From contig NZ_MCAS01000002.1 in the NCBI RefSeq assembly GCF_003610895.1, positions 62,001-126,000 of the forward strand: a stretch of 64,000 bases of DNA. The letters are read 5' to 3'. Shown here piece by piece: positions 44,950-54,446 of this stretch. Origin of the DNA: Paraburkholderia fungorum (GTDB taxonomy: Bacteria > Pseudomonadota > Gammaproteobacteria > Burkholderiales > Burkholderiaceae). A program made the translations under genes and the position numbers. The notes below the pieces were generated by a model. It was not told the origin of the DNA. It saw only the letters and a program-made list of their open reading frames with translations, and did not search any database. Position 1 is the first letter of the stretch. Each line of letters starts with the position of its first letter.

Positions 44950-46362
44950 ATGAACAATTCATCACTTCCGCCCGAGCTCGGCGACGGGTCTGAACCGGCC
45001 CGCGAAGCTGATCGAACCGCTAACGCTGCTCAGGTCGCTAAGGTTGCTAAGGCCGCCGAAACGGTCCGTGCCGCCGAGACTGCGCACGCGGCAGGAACTG
45101 CGGCGCATGGCGCTGAGACTGCTCAGTCCACTCGACCCGCTCAGCCCGCGAACGACAAGGAAGACTCGCATGCGGATAACACCGGAACTGCCCGCGCCCC
45201 CGACATGACCGCCAGCCCGAGGCCACGCCGCCGCCTCTGGCCGCTCGCCTTGACCGGCCTCGCCGCCGCGCTGCTGATCGCCGGCATCGTGCCGCGTCTG
45301 TACGCAAGCGCCGCGCTAACGCAACAAACGCAAGCGCAGAGCATGCTCAGCGTGTCCGTGGTCACGCCGCGCCCGGCGCCTGCCGTCCATGAGTTGCTGT
45401 TGCCCGGCTCGGTGACGCCTTTCGCCGAAGCATCGATCTATGCCCGCACAAGCGGTTACCTGGCGCACTGGAACGCCGACATCGGCGCCCAGGTGAAAGC
45501 CGGTCAGACGCTCGCCACGATCGATGCGCCCGATCTCGACGCGCAACTGCGCCAGGCCCGCGCCGACGAAGCCACCGCGCAGGCCAACTTCGACTTCGCG
45601 AAGACCACCGCGCAGCGCTGGCAGGAGATGCTGAAAACCCAGTCGGTCGCGCAGCAGGACGCGGATACGAAGGTCAGCGACATGGAAGCGCGCCGCGCGA
45701 TGCTGGCGTCGGCGCAGGCCAACGTCGCGCATCTGGCCGAGCTGGTGTCGTACGAAAAGATCACCGCGCCGTTCGACGGCACGATCACCGCTCGCAACGT
45801 CGATGTCGGCACCCTGGTGACGGCGGGCGGCACGCCCGGCACGCCGGGTATGTCAGGCGAGCTGTTTCATCTTCAGCAGACCGGCGTGCTGCGCGTGTTC
45901 GTCGACGTGCCGCAGAACGACGCACCCTACGTCACGCCCGACACTGCCGTGTATCTGAGCGCCCAGCAGTATCCCGGGCGGCACATCGCCGCAAGGGTGG
46001 CGCGCACGACCGGCTCGATCGATCCGTCGAGCCGCACGCTGCGCGTCGAGATCGACGTCGACAACAAGGATGGCGCGCTGATGCCAGGCGCTTATGTACA
46101 GGTGCATCTGCAGTTGCAGTCGAGCACGCCGGCGCTCGATTTACCGGTGAGCGCCCTGCTCTTTCGCCCGGACGGCGTGACGGTTGCCGTAGTCGACAGC
46201 AACGGGCGTGCGGCGCTCAAGACGGTGCAGATCGGCCGCGATTTCGGCACGCATGTGGAGATCACCACGGGGCTTGCCGCGACCGACCGCGTAATCGACA
46301 ACCCCGGCGATTCGCTGAGTGCCGGCCAGCTCGTGCAGATCGCGCCGGCCATGCATAGCTGA
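44950..46362 (+). CDS. RND efflux periplasmic adaptor (membrane fusion protein)
   Basis: 470 aa from ATG 44950. The hallmark order is present: membrane anchor at about 96-113 (RRRLWPLALTGLAAALLIAG), lipoyl half (LLPGSVTPFAEASIYARTSGYLAHWNADIGAQVKAGQTLATI), coiled-coil hairpin (LRQARADEATAQANFDFA...), second lipoyl half (YEKITAPFDGTITARNVDVG) and beta-barrel domain. Unusual is the cytosolic N-terminal extension of about 95 residues, made of degenerate Ala-Glu-Thr repeats (AAETVRAAETAHAAGTAAHG). An internal Met at residue 86 has no ribosome binding site. Confidence 0.9.
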   Translation: MNNSSLPPELGDGSEPAREADRTANAAQVAKVAKAAETVRAAETAHAAGTAAHGAETAQSTRPAQPANDKEDSHADNTGTARAPDMTASPRPRRRLWPLALTGLAAALLIAGIVPRLYASAALTQQTQAQSMLSVSVVTPRPAPAVHELLLPGSVTPFAEASIYARTSGYLAHWNADIGAQVKAGQTLATIDAPDLDAQLRQARADEATAQANFDFAKTTAQRWQEMLKTQSVAQQDADTKVSDMEARRAMLASAQANVAHLAELVSYEKITAPFDGTITARNVDVGTLVTAGGTPGTPGMSGELFHLQQTGVLRVFVDVPQNDAPYVTPDTAVYLSAQQYPGRHIAARVARTTGSIDPSSRTLRVEIDVDNKDGALMPGAYVQVHLQLQSSTPALDLPVSALLFRPDGVTVAVVDSNGRAALKTVQIGRDFGTHVEITTGLAATDRVIDNPGDSLSAGQLVQIAPAMHS

Positions 46363-46389
46363 GCGCCAGTCATCGAAAGGACGAGCCGA

Positions 46390-47910
46390 ATGTCTCCCAC
46401 ATCTTTTCCACGCCCGTCGCTGCACCGTTCGATGGTGGCCGTGCTGATCGGCGCACTGCTGAGCGCCTGTTCGACTTTGCCGCCCTATCAGCGGCCCAGC
46501 GCCGGGATCCCCGCACAATACGCAGGCGCGGCGCCCGGCTGGGCCCAGGCCGCACCTGCCGACACCGCACCGCGTGGCCCATGGTGGACGATCTTCAACG
46601 ATCCGGTGCTGAATCAGCTCGAAGCGCGCGTCGACGTCTCGAATCAGACCGTGCGCAAGGCGGTCGCGCAGGTTCAGCAAGCGCGTTCGATGGTGGCCTA
46701 TCAGCGCGCCGGTTTCTTCCCGACCATCACCGCCGGTGCTGCGCAAGACCGCTTCCGGACCTCGCAGAACGTCGAAGGCAAATCGCTCGCGGGCAAGACT
46801 GTGCCCGATTATTCGGCCGGTGTGTCGGCGAGCTGGGAGCCTGATCTGTTCGGCCGTGTGCGCGACAGCGTGGCCGGCGCGCGGGCCGACGCTGAGGCGA
46901 GCGAAGCGGACCTCGAAGCCGTGCGCCTGTCGATGAGCGCCGATCTCGCCGTCGACTATTTCACCCTGCGCTCGCTCGACACGCAAAAGAAGCTGCTCAA
47001 CGACAGCGTAAGCGCCTACGCCGCCGCTCTGAAGCTCCTGCAGCAGCAACTAAAAGACGGCGCGATCGACGCCTCCGCGGTCGCTCAGGCCACCACCCAA
47101 CTCGAAGCAACGCGCACGCAAGACACCGATATCGACGTGACGCGCGCGCAGATGCAGCATGCAATTGCCACGCTGATCGGCGAACCGGCCTCGACCTTCA
47201 CGCTGCCGCCGAATGGCTCGGCCGCGACACCGCCGGCGATTCCCGTCGGCGTGCCGTCGCAACTGCTCGAGCGGCGCCCCGATATCGCCGCCGCCGAATG
47301 GCGCGTGGCGTCGGCGAACGCACAGATCGGCGTGGCGCACGCGGCTTTCTTCCCTGATCTGGTGCTGTCGGCGAGCGCGGGGCTGGAAAGCACCTTCTTC
47401 GCGCCGTGGTTGAGCGCGCCAAGTCTGTTCTGGTCGCTCGGCCCACAACTGGTCGGCACGCTGTTCGACGGCGGCAGGCGCACGGCCAGCCTGCACGGCG
47501 CGACAGCGCAGTACGACGGCGCGGTGGCGGATTACCGGCAATCCGTGCTGGTTGCCTTCCAGCAGGTCGAAGACAATCTGTCCGCCCTGCATTCGCTCGC
47601 CGACGAAGCCGCCAGCCAGCAGCGCGCCACTACGGCCGCCGATCTGTCGTTACGGCTCACGACGAACCGCTTCAACGCGGGCGCGGTCAGTTATCTCGAC
47701 GTGGTCACCGCGCAGACGATTGCGTTGACGAACCAGCGCATCGCGGATCAGATCGCGGCGCGGCGGCTGGAGTCGAGCGTGTTGTTGTTGAAGGCGCTGG
47801 GCGGCACATGGCGTGGCCCAGGCAATGGCGCGCAGGCGCCGGATGTGGCGGCTGCCCTGCCTGCCTCTCAGCTTTCCGCTCAGCCTGCCGCTAAACCCGC
47901 CGGAACGTAA
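46390..47910 (+). CDS. RND outer membrane factor lipoprotein (OprM/NodT type)
   Basis: 506 aa. Lipobox LLSAC at about residue 23-27 in the signal peptide, then PPYQRPSAGIPAQY and paired OEP repeats (WWTIFNDPVLNQLEARVDVSNQTVRKAVAQVQQARSMV; LLERRPDIAAAEWRVASANAQIGVAHAAFFPDLVLSASAGLES). It forms the trimeric outer-membrane duct for the two preceding gene products. Its last 20 bases overlap the end of the convergent histidine kinase gene. Confidence 0.9.
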   Translation: MSPTSFPRPSLHRSMVAVLIGALLSACSTLPPYQRPSAGIPAQYAGAAPGWAQAAPADTAPRGPWWTIFNDPVLNQLEARVDVSNQTVRKAVAQVQQARSMVAYQRAGFFPTITAGAAQDRFRTSQNVEGKSLAGKTVPDYSAGVSASWEPDLFGRVRDSVAGARADAEASEADLEAVRLSMSADLAVDYFTLRSLDTQKKLLNDSVSAYAAALKLLQQQLKDGAIDASAVAQATTQLEATRTQDTDIDVTRAQMQHAIATLIGEPASTFTLPPNGSAATPPAIPVGVPSQLLERRPDIAAAEWRVASANAQIGVAHAAFFPDLVLSASAGLESTFFAPWLSAPSLFWSLGPQLVGTLFDGGRRTASLHGATAQYDGAVADYRQSVLVAFQQVEDNLSALHSLADEAASQQRATTAADLSLRLTTNRFNAGAVSYLDVVTAQTIALTNQRIADQIAARRLESSVLLLKALGGTWRGPGNGAQAPDVAAALPASQLSAQPAAKPAGT

Positions 47911-49474
47911 GGACGAAACGCGTGCTCTGCGCGTCGCTTTCGGCATGCACCGTGCCGCCATGCAACTCCATGATCGTGCGGACAATGGCAAGGCCAAGGC
48001 CGGTCGAACCCGTGGATGCTTGCGACGAACCTGTGGGCGGCAGCGCACTGCGCGACGGATCGATGCGATAGAAACGGTCGAAGATCCGCTCGAGATGCTC
48101 GGGCGCAATCGGTTGGCCCTGGTTCGACACGGTGACGCGCACCGTGTCGGCCGATGCGTGAACGTCGAGCACGATCTCGCCGCCTTGTGGCGTATAACGG
48201 ATCGCGTTGGCCAGCAGATTGCTGACGGCGCGGCGAAACAGTTCGAGATCCGCCGTCAGCAGCGCCGTACCGGTAACCCGTACGCTGACATTCGCATCGT
48301 CGGCGATGCCTTCGAAGTATTCGGCGATTCGCGTCAGTTCCTGCCCTGCATCGAACTCGCGCATGTGTTTGACGAACTGCGGATGCTCGGCGCGAGCGAG
48401 GAACAGCACGTTTTCGATCATGCGCGCGAGGCGGTCGCATTCCTCCAGATTCGAGGCGAGCAGCGACTCATATTCCTCGGTGGAGCGTGGCCGGGCGAGC
48501 GCGACTTCGGCGGCGCCACGCATGTTGGCAAGCGGCGTGCGCATATCGTGCGCGAGGTCGGCGGTGAAGCGCGACAGGTGCTGAAAACCGCGGTCGACGC
48601 GTTCCAGCATGGCGTTGAGCGCATTCACCAGGGCTTCGAGTTCGCTCGGCACCCGCGCGACCGTGATCCGCGTGTTCAGGCGATTGACCGTGACGCCGGC
48701 GGCACTCGCCGCGATATCGCGCAACGGCCGCATGGCGGCGCGGATCAGCAGATAACTCAGCAGTACTGCCAGAATCACGCCGGCCGCGCCTGCAAGGTTG
48801 AGCTTGTCGCGATAGCGGTCGAGCAGCCGCCAGCGGTCGTTCATGTTGCGCGCAATCAGCACGGTTGCCGTGTCGCCGTCGAGCAGCCGCGCGTCCGCGA
48901 GAATGCCGCGGATCGGTGCGCCATTGCGGCCGGTCCAGATGCCGATATCCATTTCGGTGATGCGTGCGGCAGCGGCAATACGTGTGAGCGGCGGCAACGC
49001 GGCGAGCGTCCCGACGCCGCCCGCTTCAGCGGTTTCGCCAGGATCCTGGGTATCGGTTACCGCGTTTGCTTCACCCGGTTCGCTAGCCCCTTCGAGTGCA
49101 CTGGAAACATTCGGCGGGTTCGAGACCGATAAACCCGCGCTACCTGCCGCGCCGCCCGGCGCCGGGAATGTCTCTCCGGCGTTGTGCTCGATCGCCATGC
49201 TCCCATCCGGGCCGAACACTTCCATCGACATCGCCTCATTACCCAGCACGAGACTAGTCAGCCGGTCGCCGTGCTCGCGAATGCCTTGCGCTGTATCGAG
49301 CTCCTGGACGAGCCGCCGCGCATGACGCGCGGCGAGCACGATGTCGAGATCGTCCTGCGCCTTGATCTGCTTTTCCAGCGCAAGGTACAGAAAACTCCCG
49401 ACCAGCACGAAAACCGCGAGCGTGGTGACACCGAACGCCAGCGCAAGCGTTGCGGCGAGCGAGCGACCGCGCAT
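47891..49474 (-). CDS. Sensor histidine kinase, heavy-metal/CusS type
   Basis: 527 aa. N-terminal helix LAATLALAFGVTTLAVFVLVGSFLYLALE, a periplasmic domain with a long Gly/Ser/Glu-rich insert around residues 110-160, a second helix (AGVILAVLLSYLLIRAA), HAMP, dimerisation box with His in FTADLAHDMRTPLANMRG, and ATPase motifs N/G (NLLANAIRYTPQGGE, GLGLAIVRTIMELHGG). Its start overlaps the response regulator stop by one base. The neighbouring RND operon is the probable target. Confidence 0.9.
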   Translation of the reverse strand: MRGRSLAATLALAFGVTTLAVFVLVGSFLYLALEKQIKAQDDLDIVLAARHARRLVQELDTAQGIREHGDRLTSLVLGNEAMSMEVFGPDGSMAIEHNAGETFPAPGGAAGSAGLSVSNPPNVSSALEGASEPGEANAVTDTQDPGETAEAGGVGTLAALPPLTRIAAAARITEMDIGIWTGRNGAPIRGILADARLLDGDTATVLIARNMNDRWRLLDRYRDKLNLAGAAGVILAVLLSYLLIRAAMRPLRDIAASAAGVTVNRLNTRITVARVPSELEALVNALNAMLERVDRGFQHLSRFTADLAHDMRTPLANMRGAAEVALARPRSTEEYESLLASNLEECDRLARMIENVLFLARAEHPQFVKHMREFDAGQELTRIAEYFEGIADDANVSVRVTGTALLTADLELFRRAVSNLLANAIRYTPQGGEIVLDVHASADTVRVTVSNQGQPIAPEHLERIFDRFYRIDPSRSALPPTGSSQASTGSTGLGLAIVRTIMELHGGTVHAESDAQSTRFVLTFRRV

Positions 49475-50151
49475 CAAGCCGCATCCTTCAGTTCGAGTAC
49501 ATAACCGACGCCGCGCACCGTGTGAATCAGTTTGACGGGAAAGTTATCGTCGATCTTGGTACGCAGCCGGCGGATCGCCACTTCGACGACATTGGTGTCG
49601 CTGTCGAAATTCATGTCCCACACATACGAGGCGATCTGCGTGCGGCTTAGCACTTCGCCCTGGCGGCGCGCGAGTAACTGCAGCAGCGAAAACTCGCGTG
49701 GCGTGAGATCGATGCGCGTGCCGCCGCGTTTCACGCGCCGGCGATTGACGTCCATTTCCAGATCGCCCACCTTGATCAGTTCGCTTTCGCGCGGCGGCCC
49801 CCGGCGCGCCAGCGTGCGTACGCGGGCCAGCAATTCGACGAAGGCGAAGGGCTTGACGAGATAATCGTCCGCGCCGAGTTCGAGGCCGCGCACGCGGTCG
49901 TGGACGTCGTCGCGCGCGGTGAGAAACAGCACCGGTGTGGTACGCGTGCTGCGCAAGGTCTTGACGATGGTCCAGCCGTCCATGCCGGGCAGCATCACGT
50001 CGAGCACGATCACGTCGTACTCTTCTTCCTGCGCGAGAAGCAGCCCTTGTGGGCCGTCGTTCGCGACATCGACCGCGTAGCCAGATTCTTCCAGGCCTTT
50101 CTTCAGGTAAGCCGCTGTTTTGAGCTCATCCTCGATCACCAGGATTCGCAT
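49474..50151 (-). CDS. OmpR-family response regulator, heavy-metal (CusR/IrlR) type
   Basis: 225 aa from ATG 50151 ([32 protein letters not shown]). Phosphoacceptor Asp in [14 protein letters not shown], Lys in YLVKPFAF, and the C-terminal winged helix ([49 protein letters not shown]). The [10 protein letters not shown] start and [13 protein letters not shown] are typical of CusR/CzcR/IrlR regulators of metal or copper responses. It probably binds the ATTAC-N6-GTWAT elements before its own operon and the RND operon. Confidence 0.9.
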   Translation of the reverse strand: MRILVIEDELKTAAYLKKGLEESGYAVDVANDGPQGLLLAQEEEYDVIVLDVMLPGMDGWTIVKTLRSTRTTPVLFLTARDDVHDRVRGLELGADDYLVKPFAFVELLARVRTLARRGPPRESELIKVGDLEMDVNRRRVKRGGTRIDLTPREFSLLQLLARRQGEVLSRTQIASYVWDMNFDSDTNVVEVAIRRLRTKIDDNFPVKLIHTVRGVGYVLELKDAA

Positions 50152-50208
50152 GGGGAGTGCTCCGCTGTGCTTGACCGTCAAATCATACCGGCAAGCGAAG
50201 CGCGTCGT

Positions 50209-50225
50209 GATTACGATCCGGTAAT
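50209..50225 (-). promoter_or_regulatory. Third copy of the ATTAC-N6-GTWAT motif
   Basis: On the minus strand ATTACCGGATCGTAATC, 58-74 bases before the response regulator start. It shares ATTACCG-N2-T-N-GT-N-ATC with the two inverted copies in the RND promoter region. Autoregulation is a reasonable inference. Confidence 0.5.
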
Positions 50226-50267
50226 GTTGGCAGAGGTGCGTGGCCGGCCACGCCGGCTCGCACAGCG

Positions 50268-51197
50268 TTACGCGGAACCGGCCGCCGTGCCGTTGAACAT
50301 CGACATTCTTTCCAGCATCCAGCGCAGCAATTCGTCCGCGGCGGTGGCGAGCGGCCGCCCCGCTCGTACCAGTATCCGCGCCTTTGCCGAGGCGAACAGC
50401 GGGTGCTCGATCGGCAAGGCCACAAGTTCACCCGCCGCGATCTCGTGCATGGCGGCGAAGCTTCCTATCAGCGTTGCCCCGTCGCCCTTCTTCACGAAGC
50501 GTTTCAACACCGTCAGCGAGTTGGTGGTGAGCGTCGGGCGGATCTGCACGTTATCGGCGAAGGCGAGCATCTGCACCGCCTGCCCGAGACCGAACGCCGG
50601 CGGCATCAGGGCGAGCGGACACTGGAGCATCTCCTCGACGCTGACCGGCCCGCCGCGCAGCGCGAGCGGATGCCCCGCGTGCACGAGCAGCACGACAGGC
50701 TGCAGCGAGGTCGCCCGGTACTCGATGTGCGGGTCGCCCGGCGGGTTGTACGCGAGCCCGATATGGGCGCGGCTTTCGACGACTTCGCTCACGATATCGT
50801 TGACCGCGCGCGTTTCCACCGTGATGTCGAGTTTCGGATAGCGGGTGCAGAAGTCGGTCAGCACTTCGTCCATCAGGCCGTCGATATAGCCTTCGCTGAT
50901 CGCCAGCCTGACATGCCCCTGCTGCAGGCCATGGAGCGCCTGCAAGCGCTGTTCGAATTGTTCCTGCTGCGCCTGGCAGCCGCGCCAGAACTCGATCAGA
51001 TGCTGCGCCGCTTCGGTGGGCGCGACGCCGCGCGCGCGGCGCTCGAACAGCGGCGCGCCGATCTCTTCCTCCAGCAGCTTGATTTGCCGCGTGATCACCG
51101 ACGCGGCCGTATTCAGCCGGTCTGCCGCGCCGCGAATCGAGCCGTGGGCGAGCACTTCATGGAAATAGCGCAAGCGGCGCTGGTTGATTTCCCGCAT
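50268..51197 (-). CDS. LysR-family transcriptional regulator
   Basis: 309 aa from the ATG with AAGGA upstream ([57 protein letters not shown]: LysR helix-turn-helix), followed by a substrate-binding domain ([27 protein letters not shown]). Divergent from the MFS/M81 genes, so probably their regulator. Confidence 0.85.
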   Translation of the reverse strand: MREINQRRLRYFHEVLAHGSIRGAADRLNTAASVITRQIKLLEEEIGAPLFERRARGVAPTEAAQHLIEFWRGCQAQQEQFEQRLQALHGLQQGHVRLAISEGYIDGLMDEVLTDFCTRYPKLDITVETRAVNDIVSEVVESRAHIGLAYNPPGDPHIEYRATSLQPVVLLVHAGHPLALRGGPVSVEEMLQCPLALMPPAFGLGQAVQMLAFADNVQIRPTLTTNSLTVLKRFVKKGDGATLIGSFAAMHEIAAGELVALPIEHPLFASAKARILVRAGRPLATAADELLRWMLERMSMFNGTAAGSA

Positions 51198-51275
51198 CGT
51201 CTGCTTCCTTTGGCTTTGCGTGTGCTTTTGCCGTTCGCTTCGCTCATGTCCGGCAATCGGTGAGCGTTGCCCAAT

Positions 51276-51303
51276 GAGCAACAATACGTCACTTTGGTTG
51301 CTC
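51276..51303. promoter_or_regulatory. Inverted repeat in the LysR/MFS divergent promoter
   Basis: GAGCAAC (51276-51282) and GTTGCTC (51297-51303) form a 7-bp inverted repeat across 14 bp. Size and location fit a LysR-type binding region between the regulator and its target. Confidence 0.4.
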
Positions 51304-51421
51304 TTGCTACCCAGTTATTGGTTACCGACTATCGGCTCGTTGCCTGAAAAACAATCGGTACCCCGCCATCGCGTGGTCGTTCCCTGCCCGCCACTCGCAA
51401 CTGTTCCCCTGGAGGCTGTCC

Positions 51422-52729
51422 GTGTCCGCTATTCCATCGAATCCGAGTGCCGACGAGGCCACGGCGCTTTACAGCCGCCTCAACTGGCGTTTGCTGCCGT
51501 TCCTGCTCATCTGCTATCTGTTTGCGTGTCTCGACCGGCTCAACATCGGCTTCGCGAAATTGCAGATGCAGAGCGATCTGGGTTTTTCCGATGCGGTCTA
51601 CGGCGTCGGCGCGGGCATCTTTTTTCTCGGTTATGTGTTGTTCGAAGTGCCGAGCAATCTGCTGCTGCCGAAAGTGGGGGCGCGCAAGACGATCAGCCGC
51701 ATTCTGGTGCTGTGGGGCCTCACGTCCGCGTCGATGCTGTTCGTCCACAACGTGCCGATGTTTTACGGGCTGCGCTTCCTGCTCGGCGTATTCGAAGCCG
51801 GTTTTGCGCCGGGGATGATCTTTTATCTGACGCTCTGGTACGGCGAAGCCCGCATGGCGCGTGCGATCGCGACCGTGATGATTGCCGGCCCGCTCAGCGG
51901 CGTGGTTGGCGGCCCGCTGTCGACGTGGGTCATGACAGCCTTTGCGGGCGCCTATGGGCTCGCCGGCTGGCAATGGATGTTTCTGGTCGAAGGGCTGCCG
52001 TGCATCGTGCTTGGCGTGATCGCGTGGTTCTTCCTGGTCGACCGTCCCGCCGACGCGAAGTGGCTCTCCGCCGACGACAAGCGCCTGCTCGACAGCGGGC
52101 TGGGCGCACCACCCGCGGCGCATCACTCATTCGGGCAGATCGCGCGCGATCCGCGCGTGTATCTGATGGCGATCGCCTATTTCTGCGTGATCTGCGGCAT
52201 CTACACGGTCAATTTCTGGCTGCCGACCATTCTCAAGGCCGACGGTGTGACCGACACGATGCAGATCGGCCTCTACTCGACGATTCCCTACATCGCCGCG
52301 GTGATCGGCATGTATCTGGGCGGCCGCAGTTCGGATCGCCACGGCGAGCGGCGTTGGCATAGCGCGGCGCCGGCGCTGATCGGCGCGGTGGCGCTGGCCG
52401 TCGCCACGCTCGCGAGCGGACATCTCGTGATGTCGCTGCTGTTCATGACCGTCGCCACGGCGATGATGTGGGTTTCCTACACCGTCTTCTGGGCCATTCC
52501 GTCCGCGTATCTGAAGGGCGATTCGGCCGCCGGCGGCATCGCGCTGATCAACACCATCGGCCTGCTGGGCGGTTTTCTGAGCCCCACGATCATCGGTTGG
52601 GCCAAGACCGCGACAGGCAGCCTGCAGGCCGGCCTGTACGTGATGGTCGGGCTGCTGGCGCTCGGCGCGCTCCTGCTGGTGGTGAACCGCCTGCCTTCGC
52701 CAACGGCCGCGCAGGCTCGCGGAGTCTGA
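51422..52729 (+). CDS. MFS transporter, anion:cation symporter (ACS) type
   Basis: 435 aa from GTG, with CTGGAGG upstream. First helix LNWRLLPFLLICYLFACLDRLNIGFAKLQM is the ACS-family hallmark (RxNIGxA), followed by GAGIFFLGYVLFEVPSNLLL, FLLGVFEAGFAPGMIFYLTLWYG and FLVDRPADAKWL. The family imports organic anions such as tartrate, galactonate and phthalate. It is followed by an M81 gene, so the substrate may be a small amide or peptide-like acid (inference). Confidence 0.85.
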   Translation: MSAIPSNPSADEATALYSRLNWRLLPFLLICYLFACLDRLNIGFAKLQMQSDLGFSDAVYGVGAGIFFLGYVLFEVPSNLLLPKVGARKTISRILVLWGLTSASMLFVHNVPMFYGLRFLLGVFEAGFAPGMIFYLTLWYGEARMARAIATVMIAGPLSGVVGGPLSTWVMTAFAGAYGLAGWQWMFLVEGLPCIVLGVIAWFFLVDRPADAKWLSADDKRLLDSGLGAPPAAHHSFGQIARDPRVYLMAIAYFCVICGIYTVNFWLPTILKADGVTDTMQIGLYSTIPYIAAVIGMYLGGRSSDRHGERRWHSAAPALIGAVALAVATLASGHLVMSLLFMTVATAMMWVSYTVFWAIPSAYLKGDSAAGGIALINTIGLLGGFLSPTIIGWAKTATGSLQAGLYVMVGLLALGALLLVVNRLPSPTAAQARGV

Positions 52730-52744
52730 TACGCCGATTCGCGT

Positions 52745-52848
52745 GAGTCAGCGATCAAGCTCAGTGACCAGGCTCAGTGACCAAGCTCAGTGACCAAGGT
52801 TAGTGACCAAGGTTAGTGACCAAAGTCAGCGACCAAAGCCAATGACCG
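52745..52848. repeat. 13-bp minisatellite, about eight degenerate copies
   Basis: Units of the form AGCTCAGTGACCA follow each other at 52745, 52758, 52771, 52784, 52797, 52810, 52823 and 52836. Two adjacent copies (AGGTTAGTGACCA) are identical; the outer ones diverge. It fills most of the 191-base gap between the MFS and M81 genes and could affect spacing or message structure there. Confidence 0.8.
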
Positions 52849-52920
52849 GCTGCGTCACCAGACTCAACGGACAACCCGGCGCGACCCCGCGCGCCGGCCT
52901 CTTCAACGGAGAGCATCAAC

Positions 52921-54417
52921 GTGGCATTCAAGATTCTGATTGCTGGCTTCCAGCATGAGACCAATACCTTTGCGCCGTCGCCCGCGACCTACGAGAGCTT
53001 CGTGCGCGGCGAAGGCCATCCGGCCATGACGCGCGGCGCTGCCGTGCTCGCGCTACGCGACGTCAATCTGCCGATCGGCGGCTTCATTGTGGCGAGCGAG
53101 CAGCATGGCCATACGTTGCTGCCGGTGATCTGGGCTGCGGCAAGCCCGTCCGCACAAGTGACGCAAGACGCCTACGAGCGGATTGCCGGCGAGATCGTTG
53201 CGGCCGCCGGCGCCGGTGGTTTCGATGCCATCTATCTCGACCTGCATGGCGCGATGGTTGCGCAGCACGTGGACGACGGCGAAGGTGAACTGCTGGCGCG
53301 GCTGCGGGCAAAGGTCGGTGCGTCCGTGCCGATCGTCGCTTCGCTCGACCTTCATGCGAACGTCACCGAGCGCATGCTCGCGAGCGCGGACGCGTTGGTC
53401 GCTTACCGCACCTATCCGCACGTCGACATGGCGGCCGCGGGTGCGCGCGCGGAACGCCTGCTCGTGCGTCTGCTGGACGAGCGCAAGCCGCTCGTGCGGG
53501 CCGCGCGCCGTTTGCCGTTTCTGATTCCGATCAACGGCATGTGCACCCTGCTCGAGCCGGCTCGCTCGCTGTACGAAACGCTCGGCGCGCTGGAGCAGGA
53601 TCAGGTCGTCTCGCTCTCGTTCGCGCCGGGTTTTCCGGCCGCCGATTTTCCGGAGTGCGGCCCGGTCATCTGGGGCTATGGCGACACCGCGGCCGCCGCG
53701 CGCACGGCCGTCGACGCGCTCTACGACATCATGCTGCGCGACGAATCGCTATGGGCCGTGCCGTTTCTCTCTCCCGAGGCCGCTGTCGCCGAAGCAATAC
53801 GCCTGAGCGGCACGGCGCAGAAACCCGTGGTGATCGCGGACACCCAGGACAATCCTGGCGCAGGTGCGGATTCGAACACGACCGGCATGCTGCGCGCGTT
53901 GCTGGCCGAAGGCGCCGAGGATGCCGCAGTCGGCCTGATCTGGGATCCGGAGGCAGCCGCGCAGGCGCACGCGGCGGGCGTAGGCGCCACCCTCGAGTTG
54001 GCGCTCGGCGGCCGCTCGAACGTGGCGGGCGACGCCCCATTCGTGGGCCGCTTCGAAGTCGTGGCGCTGTCCGACGGCCGATGCCGCTACGACGGGCCGA
54101 TGATGCACGGTATGCAGGTGAATCTCGGCCCCGTCGCCTGCCTGAAAATCGGCGGCGTGCGGATTGCCGTGAGTTCGACCAAGGCGCAGATGCTCGACCG
54201 CAATCTGTACCGGGTCGCGGGCATCGAGCCGGAACAGATGAAAATACTCGTGAACAAGAGCTCAGTGCATTTTCGGGCCGACTTCGAGCCGATTGCGCAC
54301 GCCGTGCTGGTCGCCAAGGCCCCCGGGCCGATGACCGCCGATCCTGGCGACCTGCCGTGGACACGGCTCACGCCCGGCATCCGCACACGGCCGATGGGCG
54401 CGCCGTTCGCGGGCTAG
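52921..54417 (+). CDS. M81-family metallopeptidase-like protein (MlrC type)
   Basis: 498 aa from GTG with CGGAGAG upstream. N-terminal ILIAGFQHETNTFAPSP (metal His and Asn pattern), YLDLHGAMVAQHVDDGEGELLARLR, SLDLHANVTERML, YRTYPHVDMAAAGARAERLL and IADTQDNPGAGADSNTTGMLRALL are M81 (MlrC) hallmarks. MlrC cleaves the linear products of microcystin in Sphingomonas, but most homologues in proteobacteria are of unknown function and sit next to transporters, as here. Confidence 0.85.
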   Translation: MAFKILIAGFQHETNTFAPSPATYESFVRGEGHPAMTRGAAVLALRDVNLPIGGFIVASEQHGHTLLPVIWAAASPSAQVTQDAYERIAGEIVAAAGAGGFDAIYLDLHGAMVAQHVDDGEGELLARLRAKVGASVPIVASLDLHANVTERMLASADALVAYRTYPHVDMAAAGARAERLLVRLLDERKPLVRAARRLPFLIPINGMCTLLEPARSLYETLGALEQDQVVSLSFAPGFPAADFPECGPVIWGYGDTAAAARTAVDALYDIMLRDESLWAVPFLSPEAAVAEAIRLSGTAQKPVVIADTQDNPGAGADSNTTGMLRALLAEGAEDAAVGLIWDPEAAAQAHAAGVGATLELALGGRSNVAGDAPFVGRFEVVALSDGRCRYDGPMMHGMQVNLGPVACLKIGGVRIAVSSTKAQMLDRNLYRVAGIEPEQMKILVNKSSVHFRADFEPIAHAVLVAKAPGPMTADPGDLPWTRLTPGIRTRPMGAPFAG

Positions 54418-54446
54418 ATGCGCTGCGCCCGGCGCAACGGCCGCCT

